This document shows, piece by piece, positions 36,101-45,960 of a stretch of DNA of 60,000 bases. Each line of letters starts with the position of its first letter. Positions within the stretch are counted from its first letter, which is position 1. A program made the position numbers and the translations under genes. The notes below the pieces were generated by a model. The model ran no database searches. It had not been told where the DNA came from and saw only the letters and a list, made by a program, of their open reading frames with translations. The DNA comes from Cristatella mucedo (taxonomy: Eukaryota; Bryozoa; Phylactolaemata; Cristatellidae). Location of the stretch: the NCBI GenBank assembly GCA_009760855.2, contig WPIO01000114.1:1131501-1191500 (forward strand). The letters are read 5' to 3'.

Positions 36101-39100
36101 CCTGCTAACTATTGCACTTCCTCTCTAGCCGCGGTGAGCTGCTACTTCTACGCTATTCACTACTTAAACTCCCTCACGACTTAACTATCTTTCCAAATGT
36201 CAGTGCAGTGTCTCAGTGAGATAAATTGGTTTTAATACTGCAGGTGTGACCAAGGAATCTTACGCTTTGAGTGTGCAGAAGAAAACCGTCAGGAACAATA
36301 ACCATTGAGTATTTGTGGCTTGGTTCAGTTCCTAACGGATGCACGTATTATATATTTTGAACTTACCAAGTAATTGTTTGCACTTCAGAAATGGAGAACG
36401 GAAAAAATACGGAAGTAAAGAATATTTTGTATTATCGTTATTCTAAGTTTATAAGACAAGCATAACCGCAAACGGAAAAACGCATAGGCCAATCATTTAA
36501 AGCAAAGGCGAATGGGATTTTAGCGAAACTAATCAAAGTCATTCTCGTTATGGCTATATATCTATTTTTTGATGAATTTGGGGCTTTAAGTAATAGGAAA
36601 TTTTTAGAAACTTTAAAAAGCTGCCGAGGCAAGTTAGTAGCACCAACCTACCATTAGACTCAGTAAGGTGAAACAATAACAATAATACAATAACAACACA
36701 CTTGATAAAGCGACCGCGGAGACCTCAATCTCTGTCTAGGCGCTATACATTCGCTGCAAGGAAAACACAATCGAGTGGTTAGTGATAGCTTGCTCAATAA
36801 ACAACAAGAATAACATGGTTAGGGATGAAATGCACAGGGTCATCATGCTACTGTGGTTAGTGGCAGCATGCACAGTCTTAGCGCTTATAAGCACATAAAG
36901 AACAAATCACAGGGACCCACCAAACGCTGTCGTAAATAGATGCTTTTTAAGTTCTTTTTAAATGTGGTCAAGTCAGGGTATGTCATGACACAAATCGGTA
37001 ATGAGTTACAGGTTTTGGCAGCTTTGGCGGACTAAAAACGATTTACGAACAATTTGCAAATTGTACGAGGTATAGATAAACATATTGGTACGGTGCTTAG
37101 CCTGGTGGGGAGTAGATCTGATAGAAAGGCTGTAGCGAACGAATTAAGAGAACCTAGAAGTGAGTGACTAAACCTTGAAGTCTGTGTGTTGCTTGACTAG
37201 GAGCTAGTGCAGGTTGGTGGGAAATTGTGTGATGTGGCTACCGAGACGCTTACGACAGACAGGCCTACATGCAGAGCTTTCTACCAGCTGTATGCGCCTT
37301 AGTGCACAGGCCGGTAGGCCAGCAAGCAGGGAGTTACAGAAGTCGAGACGTAACCTCACAAATGCTTGAAACATAATAGATGTGTTATACTTGTCTAACC
37401 AAGAACAAGTTTTAGAAATAATATGTAGCTGAAATTAGAAAGACTTGAATGTGGAGCCGCTACGGTCATGTACCGAAAAGTCACTTTGGAATATGGCACC
37501 TAGATTTTGAGCTGATTCAACAGGAGATAGTCTGACAGAGCCAATTTTTAGTGTTAGCATTTCCAATTTCCGAACCACTCTCGGTTTTCCCATAACCAGT
37601 AAAACCACACTTTAACGAATTTCACGAGTGTACGAGGAGCGAGTGGGAAGCCAGAGCAGATAATTAAAAAACCATTGTACCATGCAGCTGCAACTTTCGA
37701 GACAGAATTAGGAAAATAAAATGGTTACTTGTAATGATTAAATCCTCAAACTGAAACGGGCAGTTCCAGCATATACACCAAAGCGCATACAAGCAATTAT
37801 TTACGTTCTTTGGTGCTCACCATTTGTATTATGTAAGCACTACTGAAAAATTACATTATAATATATATACTAATCATCGCTATAGTCCCATAAACATCCA
37901 CCTAAATCACATCTAAAGCACTCTTACAAGCTAAGATACTGTGCTGCACACATTTTGGTCAATGCATTGTTATTGGCAGACCATTTAAGCAAAGTCCTAA
38001 TCGTAAGGTGCGAGTACTTTCACCTGTGCAATGAGACCGATACCGATAAGGAAAAGGCTTGAAGCCGGATAATCGGTCGCGAACGTAGCAGCTGCATGGC
38101 AAGATGCTTTTTAACAATCTGCCCTGGCTTCCCAACAAGCAGTAAAAATAGCAGTTCTGTAACGTACCTTGATCGAGCTTCATTCACTCGCTCCAGCGTA
38201 CCCATGTGAAGTTTGTTGAAATCAAACATCCTTTCGAGTCACTAGCTCGTAAGACTGGGTTTACTTAATCATGCATCTTACTTAGTTGGCATCTCTCACT
38301 TAGTCATGCAATTGAAGTAGCTCAAACATTTTTAGAGCAAGCTTTTACTATAAAAACACTAACGAAGCCTTGCTCCGGCTCTCATCAAGCCATCTACTGG
38401 CTTGAATAATCCTTATCCCGTAATTACAAATTGCGTTTTTATGTGCTCGTGCTTTCTGTGGCAACTCGTGTTTAAAATAACCATTTAAAAAGCTTTTCTT
38501 TTCTTAAAATTGACAGTACCCAGAGTAATATTTGGCTCTCCCGCGACGATTTATAAATGTTTCTGTTTCACATTACTAATGCTCTGCAGCAGGTCCGGAA
38601 CTAGATTACATTGCCGAGAAAACGTTTGCAGCTAGTGGGAGCTTTTCTTTGATTGACTATTACTGCTAGCGGCAAGTTTGTTGTACGTATATTCTGAATG
38701 TATCTCCTCTGAGCACAGTGATAATCCATTTGATGCTGAAATTATACAACCCTGGTTTGATGAGTTAATAGAATTATTCAAAAACGTCAATACCTGTTAT
38801 CCAGCAATTCCATATCCTATAACAGAGCTGGTAATTCGAACAACAGCTGTATTTCCGCATCATAAGCAGCAGCATCAGAATTGTATCTGAATCCCAAACT
38901 ATTGTATTTTTGCATTGCTAGCTCTTCAAAAAATCCACTTGAATAAACACAGAAATGTTTTTACATGGAAATGCTTTTGTCAAACCTCTATTGCCATCGG
39001 TTTTGGGGATTTTTTGTTTCATCTTTTATATGCACGTTTTAATTTTTTACTTTATAGTCATAGATATTATTTTAATAAGTTTTTTACTTGTGATTCTACA

Positions 39101-42100
39101 TTTTAATTTTTTGCATGGGCTCCTTGCCAATGGTCAACGGTGGCAATTTTACTGGGAGTGACTTGTTTCCGGAATATGGTTAGCTGCCTTGGCACATTCC
39201 CCGTGATAACACGTAAGCTGTAAATATTCCTTTACCTTTTCATCAAGAGATACCAATTAAAGGAAGCACTAATTTTATTTATGAGTGATAATTTTTTGCA
39301 GAAGCCGTATGGAAAACAGGTTGCCATCACCTTCGTTCAGTTTACCTGTTTACGGACTCAATAACAGCCAGCAGCTGCCGCTACCTCGCCAATGGATGTA
39401 GCAGTGGTTACGTAAGTTTCTATAATCTCCCAAAAGAAACTTAAGAACTCTCATTCGTCTGCTACAATTATTAAGTAACAGCCTTAAAATTACCATTCTT
39501 GTACAGCAATGCGGAAAAACTCAAGAATTTTTATAACGTGGCAAGGCGAAAAAGAACACCTTGGTAGTCAGGAAGTTATGGGCTCGAAGAAGAGGTTTGT
39601 GGGGCACTAGTGCAAAATTGATATGACCTTCTTTTATCGGCCACAGTACTGCTACTTGCAACTCATAGGATGCTACTTCCTCTACATTTTCTTTAAATCT
39701 GTAACTTCTAACTTATGCGTATTTGTTCCCTTCAACTTTCCATGCGCCCCCCACTGAACCGAGCTTTTTGGTTTCTGCTCGCTCGGCATGCTTACCTATA
39801 GTACCTGCATGCTGTTCTATAGTTTGCTACTCACTTGGTGTCTTACTAACCAGCGGCGCCTAGTGCCTGCTTATGGGCTACTGTTTACATCCTAATTGGG
39901 TTTATGGTGCGATATTCTTCAAGTATTGAATGACAATGCATTTCTTCAAGTTTACTCTTTGACGTTGTTTCTTGCGGTTTCTAAAGATTTGGTAGTGTCT
40001 AGGTGCCATACGCCAACAATATAATCACTGTTATTGCAGCTTACTAATACCACACTATGCCACTGTTTCTCTCCTTTAGAAGAAACTATATTTTACATAA
40101 AATAATGAATCACTCGCATAATGTTGGATTGCAAGCGTTACAAAAGAAAATATAGGATATTGGCTTAAAGATGTCTTTATTGGGGGAGTAGACAATTTGC
40201 TATGCAGTTATTATAATTATAGATATAATCATAACACAAATAATTAAATTGGTATAGCACCCTCAAGGAACTTGAACTCGTCCATGGTACTTTACATGTG
40301 CTGTACAGGAAGCGTGATCAAATGTTAGTGGCAGCAAGCAGAATGTCAACAAGCTTAACATAAAGGCGGCATGCACATGCGCGGCAAACACGTTTGAAAC
40401 ATCATTGAAGGTAGCATGCCCTAAGTCACCACTTATAAGTATGCAAATGACGAGGACTAACTAAATTATGCGATAAAAAGTGATCTCTTTTTCATGTCCT
40501 TAAGGAAGGGGATGTCGTGAAGTAAGCCGGGAGTGAGCTCCAAGCTTTGGGAGCATGCGAATTAAAGGCAAGGTCTCCGAGGAATTAGATATTCGAACAA
40601 GGTTTAGCTGAACAATTCGTGTTGGAAATGCGGGCTGTGCGATGCCTATCTTGGTTTGAGAATATTTATGATCGTTAGCCTGAAGCGTAAGAATGAGGGT
40701 ATCAATTAATGAGTGACAAAACCATTGATATTGATACGCGCTTGTTTGGGAGCCATGTCGGTGAGCAGTAGTGCCGTTGAGCGACTGCGACGCTCACAGC
40801 ATAAAAGCCTGGCCGCTGAATTTTAACTTGACTGTAAGTGCTTCACTCTGAGACAGGCATCCAGCAAGCAGTGACGAACAGAAATCTGTACGGGACGTCA
40901 CAAATTCGTTAACCCATTGAGAGTAGTATCCCTTTCTAAGAAAACCCGATACTTAGCTACGCTACTTTGCTGAAAGTAGGTATGTTTGACTGTAGAACTA
41001 GCATAGTCTTATAATACTAGTCAACTTTATAAAAGAACACTTAGATTTTTCGCAGACGCCAAAGGAGATATGCTGGCAGAATCATCTTAATTTATGCCAT
41101 TGTTTAAAAAAATCCATAATGCTATAGTCAAATACTTATATAGTCACTGTAATAGAGTTCGCAAATACAAAAGTGGGTGTACGTTGTATAGAAAAGTTGG
41201 ATTGCTTCAATTCTGTTTTAACTGGATCGAGCTTGAAATATTTGCTTCTAACCTAATACATTATGGGCATCTTTGACCCTCTCCACCTCCATGGACTCAT
41301 CCCACGTTTCCGCTTGCAATGAGGGCTTATGTTTACATGACTGAATGAGTACTACTCACATAGGGTCTTACTAAACAGTGGCCTCGGGTTTCTCCGTCTA
41401 CGCTATTGAATTCTGAATATTTCATAGTGTATATTATATATTTTTATTAAAAATTGTATACTGAATACAGACCTAATTTTGTGTCACGACATCCTTGACT
41501 TGCTTGACCGCATTTAAAAGAAATTTAAATTATTTATTTATTACAGCTTTTATTGGGTTTAAGAAATCATCTTTGTATGCTTCTACGTGCTGACAGTTTG
41601 CATGATGCCAGAAACCGTATTTGCATGCTTACTCTGTGCACGGCATCCCTAAGCATGTTGCGATTGTTGTGTATTGAGCATGATACTGCTAACCATTCGA
41701 TCGTGCTTCCTTTTCAGCAAATATAATGTGTCCAGAAAAAAATTTAGTTATCTGACAGGGCGAAAACAAATGTATTTGTATTAATATTATTAATATCTGA
41801 GGGTATCGCATTACTACTTGTTAACTAGTTGCCAATGTTGGTCTCGCTGCGGGTTTTAAGTGCTTGATTTCAGATTTTGTTGCATTCGCTAGCCTTACAC
41901 AGACAATATTAGCTATTTTACTTCAGCATTAACCGCTGACAACGCTGGTAGCGCCTCTTTCGCTCTTCCTATATGAAGTTAAATCCTAATAAAACATCGA
42001 AAGACTCCTATTGTTTTGTATCAAAAAATATAAAAAAATTCAAAAACTAGCAATATTAAATGTGAATATCTCTTTGATAGACCGACTATAACATTGCATT

Positions 42101-42342
42101 TTAACTTAATGCTACGTTGTACCAAGTCCAAAGCTCTGCAATCAGTTTTATCCTGCAGACATTGAGGTGAACTTCATTCTCTCATCGTAGTTTACATTTT
42201 TTAGGCTGATTTTCTTGCTGGCGTCTGTTCCGACTGCAAAACAGGCGGATGCTCCGAAATGGGCTACAACGCTGACAAGTATTCGGTGAGGGGAGATATG
42301 TATCTCAGCACTAAAGATTCTGCTCCTTACTGTGAAAAATAG
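24132..42342 (+). CDS. Lipase copy C, pancreatic-lipase-family gene (6 exons)
   Basis: Predicted secreted triacylglycerol lipase that hydrolyses ester bonds of dietary or storage lipid outside the cell. Exons: 24132-24198, 26480-26775, 26867-27098, 34855-35094, 39302-39411, 42205-42342 (1083 nt, 360 residues counted from the first codon of exon 1). All junctions have GT/AG and matching phase. Visible features: hydrophobic leader (LLIGCVILFSKLGLILGG), TVCYGDVGCF (N-terminal Cys pair), IIVHGF, the nucleophile elbow GLSLG with Ser177, LDPAG with Asp201, GHVDFYPNGG, a Cys-to-Cys lid segment, and CHHLRS with His288. Triad spacing of 24 and 87 residues equals that of human pancreatic lipase (152/176/263). 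The PLAT domain is absent. No ATG is found in exon 1, so the start is unresolved. Introns hold many LINE tails. Confidence 0.85.
25785..25850 (+). repeat. L2-like LINE, short fragment
   Basis: CTTGCCTTTTGTAACTCAAA, then GCTTGCTGGTCTACTAGCC and TGTGCATTCAGGC match the codons for DFCNSLLAGLPACAIR. It abuts a minus-strand tail copy. Confidence 0.6.
25855..26045 (-). repeat. L2-like LINE 3' tail
   Basis: GTGTCCTCGTAAGATTAAAT, CTCTTTCTAGGCACTTTAAA, then GGTGGCATGCACAGGGTCAGC. Tail-only copy in intron 1 of lipase C. Confidence 0.75.
26128..26168. repeat. Short direct repeat
   Basis: GGCAATGTGAGATTGCCAAT is followed 25 bases on by GGCAATGTGAGATGGCAATG, a local duplication in intron 1 of lipase C. 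Confidence 0.7.
26480..26775 (+). CDS. Lipase C exon 2 (N-terminal catalytic domain)
   Basis: Acceptor CCCTTTTAG, donor AAG/GTAAGC. It encodes LILGGTVCYGDVGCFDNFPP through FSLFTRG and KIIVHGFSIGNEPW to AFLQK. The Cys pair and the HGF strand with the oxyanion-hole region are the hallmarks. The ORF that starts inside it at 26602 is the same frame running on into the intron. Confidence 0.9.
26867..27098 (+). CDS. Lipase C exon 3 (nucleophile elbow)
   Basis: A 91-bp intron precedes it (acceptor TTTGCATAG). It opens in phase 0 with LDCNVITTIWTKGA and continues ANTRLVGRQM, DKVHILGLSLGSHIAGYAG and GRIT. The catalytic Ser codon is 27032-27034. The His that normally precedes Ser in GHSLG is Leu. It ends in phase 1 at G/GTAGGT. 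Confidence 0.92.
27222..27310 (+). repeat. L2-like LINE 3' tail
   Basis: AAGCACATAGAAAGAGATTG, AGCTCTGTGAGGGCGCTTTA, TCTTGTG and ATT units. Tail-only, in intron 3 of lipase C. Confidence 0.8.
27311..28470. other. Lipase C intron 3, no recognised feature
   Basis: AT-rich intronic sequence. Small open frames (27711-27893, 28086-28292) have no supporting motifs. Confidence 0.4.
28475..29075 (-). repeat. L2-like LINE, 3' third
   Basis: (AAT)n, CACTTGATAAAAGACCCTCG, TTTTTCTAGGTCAATTAAA, then the 3' untranslated and C-terminal coding region (CCAGGCTTTGGGAGCATACA, the complement of YAPKAW). A short local duplication with ATAAGTACT units lies near 28730-28775. Confidence 0.8.
29076..30470. other. 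Lipase C intron 3, no supported gene
   Basis: It contains a 74-codon open frame (29982-30206) with a hydrophobic start, but there is no family match and it sits mid-intron. A TGACGTCA palindrome lies near 30044. At about 30345-30470 there are weak L2-tail-like traces on the plus strand. Confidence 0.35.
30475..30935 (-). repeat. Older LINE family, 3' end
   Basis: The minus strand reads RSFSSAGPRLWKSLPNFLRI, then NYSPAADYGSSFLAVLISYF and HATHYLNCSSDSDML. The tail on the plus strand is GTACTATGTAATGCAATCTA, TCTCAGTCTGTAACTCCACA. It is the clearest protein-level copy of this family's C-terminus. Confidence 0.8.
31675..32165 (-). repeat. L2-like LINE, 3' part
   Basis: It matches the family from the 3' untranslated region (GGTTAGAGGTAACATACAAA, GGGTCAGCCTGCACAT) to codons for the CRERRSCHITPLLADLHW block (minus strand reads NERRSCHISLLLTDLHWVQD). 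Its upstream end joins a GC-rich island. Confidence 0.75.
32165..32590 (-). other. GC-rich island with pol III box-like motifs
   Basis: An abrupt GC-rich block in AT-rich intron 3. On the minus strand, TTAGCAGAGCCAG fits a tRNA A box at nearly every position and GGGTTCGAGCC fits a B box about 37 bases on. The flanks do not fold into a tRNA acceptor or T stem. It could be a decayed tRNA-derived SINE head joined to the L2-like tail, or an unrelated GC-rich insertion. Opposing open frames here are GC-driven. Confidence 0.3.
32591..34369. other. Lipase C intron 3, no recognised feature
   Basis: No exon, repeat family or RNA gene was recognised in this stretch. Confidence 0.4.
34370..34505 (+). 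repeat. L2-like LINE 3' tail
   Basis: AAGTATGATACCAATCACCA, TGTAAAGCACCTAGAAAGAG, ATTGATATCCGAGAGCGC and ATTATT units. Tail-only copy. Confidence 0.8.
34855..35094 (+). CDS. Lipase C exon 4 (catalytic Asp)
   Basis: Acceptor TTCTTTCAG. It completes Gly with exon 3 and reads LDPAGPLFEGLDPRIRLDPG, FVDVIHTNG, GHVDFYPNGGKFQPGC and the first half of the lid (APVVIALLQSSLLFDIE). The catalytic Asp codon is 34860-34862. It ends in phase 1 at G/GTATAA. The intron before it is about 7.8 kb and full of LINE remnants. Confidence 0.92.
35740..35870 (-). repeat. L2-like LINE 3' tail
   Basis: AAT-rich tract, GACTGCCTTCCGAGAACTTA, ATCGAGTTCTAGGAACTTTA, CATTTGCTGCAAAGG. The hairpin arms have diverged. In intron 4 of lipase C. 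Confidence 0.7.
35905..36240 (+). repeat. Older LINE family, 3' part
   Basis: TCTCTAGACTGTGGAACTCA (SRLWNSL codons), CTACTCTCCTGCTAACTATT (YSPANY), CTGCTACTTCTACGCTATTC. Strongly diverged, no tail. Confidence 0.6.
36670..37605 (-). repeat. L2-like LINE, 3' half
   Basis: Tail AATAACAACACACTTGATAA, AGCGACCGCGGAGACCTCAA, GGCGCTATACATTCGCTGCA. The body then continues through the C-terminal RT region to the codons for LVMGKPRVVRKLEMLTLKIG near 37540-37600 (GGTTTTCCCATAACCAGTAA on the plus strand). No long open frame remains. Confidence 0.85.
37606..39301. other. Lipase C intron 4, no recognised feature
   Basis: Several open frames of 60-75 codons (37959, 38020, 38678, 38915) lie here, none with domain features, splice support or a paralogous counterpart. 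Confidence 0.4.
39302..39411 (+). CDS. Lipase C exon 5 (lid end and catalytic His)
   Basis: Acceptor TTTTTTGCAG, donor GGTTAC/GTAAGT. It encodes EAVWKTGCHHLRSVYLFTDS, then ITASSCRYLANGCSSGY. The CHHLRS block equals CNHLRS of mammalian pancreatic lipase, and the catalytic His codon is 39328-39330. It closes the lid disulfide opened in exon 4. Confidence 0.92.
39829..39860 (+). other. Intronic motif conserved among lipase copies
   Basis: CTCACTTGGTGTCTTACTAA, CCAGCGGCGCCTAG, in the last intron of copy C. The same string is at 1283-1302 in the presumed last intron of copy A, and a diverged one (GGTCTTACTAAACAGTGGCC) at 41364-41383 in the same intron of copy C. Confidence 0.55.
40205..41085 (-). 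repeat. L2-like LINE, 3' half, diverged
   Basis: Tail-side GCACCCTCAAGGAACTTGAA, GGTACTTTACATGTGCTG, then CAAGCTTTGGGAGCATGCGA (YAPKAW), AGCGACTGCGACGCTCACAG, and TTTGCTGAAAGTAGG (the YFQL region) up to AGATATGCTGGCAGAATCATC. Heavily mutated. In the last intron of lipase C. Confidence 0.75.
41485..41805 (+). repeat. L2-like LINE 3' end
   Basis: CACGACATCCTTGACTTGCT, GACCGCATTTAAAAGAAA, the GTGCTGACAGTTTGCATGAT motif, AATGTGTCCAGAAAAAAATT, then ATT units. Hairpin partly lost. Confidence 0.75.
42205..42342 (+). CDS. Lipase C exon 6 (terminal exon)
   Basis: Acceptor ATTTTTTAG. It reads ADFLAGVCSDCKTGGCSEMG, then YNADKYSVRGDMYLST to CEK and TAG. Same length as the copy A terminal exon. The protein ends at the end of the catalytic domain, so this lipase lacks the C-terminal PLAT/colipase-binding domain of vertebrate enzymes. 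Confidence 0.92.
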   Translation, partial: ADFLAGVCSDCKTGGCSEMGYNADKYSVRGDMYLSTKDSAPYCEK

Positions 42343-42430
42343 CCACACATGATGGCTACTTTTTATTTGTATGCCCTGCTGAAACCTGTTCCCTATTAAA
42401 GTAATGGATTTTTGCGAGACCACGACGGAC

Positions 42431-42436
42431 AATAAA
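42431..42436 (+). promoter_or_regulatory. Poly(A) signal of lipase copy C
   Basis: AATAAA lies 89 bases after the stop codon. It occupies the same aligned position as ATTAAA in copy A, and pseudogene B has AATAAA at 15458, also shortly after its exon. Confidence 0.6.
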
Positions 42437-42439
42437 GTA

Positions 42440-43134
42440 TGAGGACCTTGAATGTACGTTTTCTGAGAAATGAAAAATCTTTTGACTGCTCAATTTTCTG
42501 AAAGAGCTGTACTGCGACCCAGCTTTCCCAAAGCAGTCACTAATTTTAATGACTTGCATCTGATAAATTAACATTATAATTGTGTGGCTTCATAAACGGT
42601 GCAAAATACTTGGTAGTTTGTACCCAAATTATTCCCTTTTCTGTCAGCATTTAAAGAACATTGCATTACCTTAAATAAACCAGATATCCATGAACAAATG
42701 CAACATATCCCACTTTCCGTGTGAGAAGAAAGTATAGGCCAGCCTATCCATGATATCATTTGATTTAGTAGCTGAAGAACTAGGCTTAGCTGCCATCTAC
42801 AAACCTTTACTCTGAATCTTAGATTTGCCCACTGGAGGACATAGCTGACAGTCTTGGTCGTCTATAGTACTCTTAATTGATTTATTTTTTGCTATTTGCC
42901 ACTCACAACAGTCCGAATGACTAAAGGCATGTTACTCTGGCAATTTTCCTTAGTTCTCTTAAACCCCAACCGGCTTTCGGTGATTAAAGATTCAATCCAA
43001 TTGCCCCTAACATAGGGGTTCGACGAATTACCGTAATTCAGTCTAATTAGGCTAACATCGACCTGACGTTAGTCTGGCCGAGATCAGTTTAAGCTGATGT
43101 TGTAGTACATGTTCAATTGTATCTATCCACCGAA
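42440..43134. other. Intergenic, downstream of lipase C
   Basis: No feature recognised. Open frames at 42356-42574 and 42574-42759 (minus) are unsupported. Confidence 0.4.
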
Positions 43135-45960
43135 TTTAATGTTGCTGTGCCCACAAGCACTTGTGCAAATGAGCTTCCACGCCAGTGGCCTGTACTGCAA
43201 TCCGCGGCAATCCATTCTAGCTTCCGTCAAATCCACCACAAATCAGCTGCATAGAGCTGCAAAAAGTTTGGATTATCTAACTATGCTACCGGTAAAATGT
43301 ACCCAGAAAATTGTGGACGAGTCTGCTCATGCTTTCTCACGAAGTCCACTGAAATAACATTATAGTGGCCCAGGTCAATACCACAATCCACCCCAATCCA
43401 CTGTATTCCACCGAGCAAGGAAATATATCCGATTCAAAAGGCTCCCTTTTTTATTGCATATGACAGCACACTCTTGCGGCAAGTGCACTTTAAACAATTT
43501 ACTTGCATTGGCTTGGCCGTTCTAGTGCAATGCACTGCAAATGACTGCAGTAGCCCGAGCCAATACCACAATCCGCTTCATTCCACAGACAAAAACTAGA
43601 AATATATTGTGCCGAGCTCCAGTTTCTATTGCATATTAAATTGCACCGTGCTGTGTGCACAACTAGATAAATAAACGATTTTTGCTTCCTCGCACCGTGG
43701 CAATGGGCTGCAATCACCTGAAATGACCTGGAAAGTACAGCAATCCACTCTATTCCAATGCAAATCATCGTCAAATTGCCATTGCAAAGCTCTAATTGAC
43801 GTTTCATATAGGACTAGACTCAGTTCAAAATGCACCCACAAAATTTCTCTCCGCTGTGCGCAAGCATTCTCATGCAATGCACTGTAATCGACTGCAACGG
43901 CCCGGTTGTATGCCCTAACCCACCTCAATCCACAACACGGCAGCCGGAACGCATATACTAGAAGCTCTAATTATGCTTGCAAAAGCTGTTCTACTCTTTG
44001 GTTATTGTGTACTTGCACCAGTTCATTGAAATCGCCTCGCAAATTCTGCAGCAATGCACTGCGACGGACTGCCACTGCTCCGAGGCCAGGACGACAATCC
44101 AACACAACCTGCCGAAAAACGACCACAATACCTAAACTTTAAGCTCTAATACTGATTGCACGTCGCTCTAATCTAAGGTTTTTTGTAATCACACAATTTC
44201 ACTACAATTATATCGACCAGTCGGCAGCAATGCACGGTAATTGACTAAAATGGGCCAGGCCAATATCCTAATCTACAGAAATCAGATGCGAAAATGCCCT
44301 GAAACTGGTTTCGTAATGCTCCACATTTGAATGGATATTCCAAGTCACACTGGTTACAGTCAAATACATTATTTTAAGCAATTGCGCTCATACTTATATC
44401 TTAGGAAATGCATGGAAGTCTACTTCAACGGCTTGGCTAAAAGCAGAAATTAACTACAGCCCTTCGCTGGTCGACCACAAATTAGCTGCATGAATTGCCA
44501 ATTGTCATGGCATTTCACATTTGTTTGTGCTTAAAGCAAAATTGTAGAATATTCAAGCTACTTTTTATATTAATGCTAAAAATGAAATCGTTGGAATTTC
44601 AAGCTATTTTGCATGCAAATTTATAACAATACACGGCAATCGACTGCGATGACAGTGACCATTAGCAAAATCATTGGCAAATCGACTAGAAATTGGCTGC
44701 ACCAAGCTATAATTATCATTCCAAGTAACATCTCACTACGTGTGCACATACTTTCAACCCTTTCAGTCAGCTCTGACTTTTCAATCTTGGGCAATGCATG
44801 GAGATGGCCCGGGCAAATATGGCAATCCATTATGATCCATGGCAAATCACTGGAAAGTGACTGGGCCAAAATCAAATTTATCTTACCTGACACAGCCTAC
44901 TGTTTGAAAGTGCAAATCTAATCCTGTTAATCAATTGCACGCATACAATCATGAGCAATGAATGGCAATCGACAGAATTAGTCCAAGCCAATACACCAAT
45001 TCGCAGGAAATTTGCTATAAATTGGCATTGTAAAGCCCCAATTGTCATTGCGCATTACATTCAGCTGGGTCCAAAGTAAAACCGTGGCATTTTCAAGATG
45101 CTTCGCTTGTTAACTGTCAGCAATGCACGGCACTCCACAGCAATGGTAGGGGCCAATAGCCCAACCTGTGGAAAATTGAAAATATTGGCTGCAATAAATT
45201 GCAACTCCCATTCCACTTAGCATGTACCTGTGTGCAGGAATAATGTTAACCAGTTGTGCACGTTTAATCGAAGGCAACCACTCCAACGGCCTGGGGAAAC
45301 CGGGCCAATATATAACTGTCCGTTACAAAAGTACCAAAAGTTGCTGAGAGAGGCTCCAAATTCTTTTGAGTATTGCACTTACACTGCATTAAAAGTGCAG
45401 CCACATCCTTTTAAACAATCGACAAAGGCACAATCGAGGGCAATGCATGGATATCGATGGCAATGGGGCTCGGCGTCTACTTCACTCTGTTTCAAATTTA
45501 CTAGAAATTGGCTCTTTGAATTTGTAGCTATCCTACCACATAACGCTCACTGTGGGCGCACATACTGCAATTTTGAGCATTCATCATTGGGCGGTGTATG
45601 GCAATTTACTGCAATAGCCCAAGACTATACAGCAATCTACGGTTTTTACAATTACAACAAAGCTGGTGGGAGGAGGTCAGTTTTTCTTGCCTATTACAAT
45701 ATGCATTATTAAAAGTGCACCTGCATCCTTGTAAACAATTGAATTGCGAATGTATATTGGGCAATGAGCTGCAATCAAAGGCAACAGCCTGGAAAAAAAT
45801 TTTGAAATCGATCCGTCATAAGTGTACATACTCAACTCAAGTCGTGACACCAGAGTTGTGTGTCGAGCAATCGTACCAGGTGAAGAAGACTTTGTGTTTA
45901 GCTGGAAAAACATGCCACCGGCCTCCACAGCCAGCTGTGGTGAGCATTACATTTCGGATG
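43135..45960 (+). repeat. Diverged satellite array, about 170-bp monomers
   Basis: A core like GCAATGCACTGCAATCGACT, then GGCCCAGGCCAATACCACAA and TCCAC, recurs near 43340, 43528, 43697, 43870, 44047, 44224, 44400, 44625, 44786, 44951, 45115, 45270, 45436, 45586 and 45757. A second landmark, GCTCTAATTG/TCATTGCATA, keeps the same phase (43440, 43617, 43788, 43961, 44142, 44316, 44490, 44704, 45033, 45205, 45350, 45518, 45687). Spacing is mostly 160-180 bases. Monomers differ a great deal, so the array is old. The 160- and 129-codon open frames at 45230-45987 are by-products of stop-poor monomers. Confidence 0.85.

Noticed and set aside
38678-38890. 70-codon open frame considered as an extra lipase exon
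   Set aside because: Exons 4 and 5 join directly in phase across it, and the sequence does not match the family.
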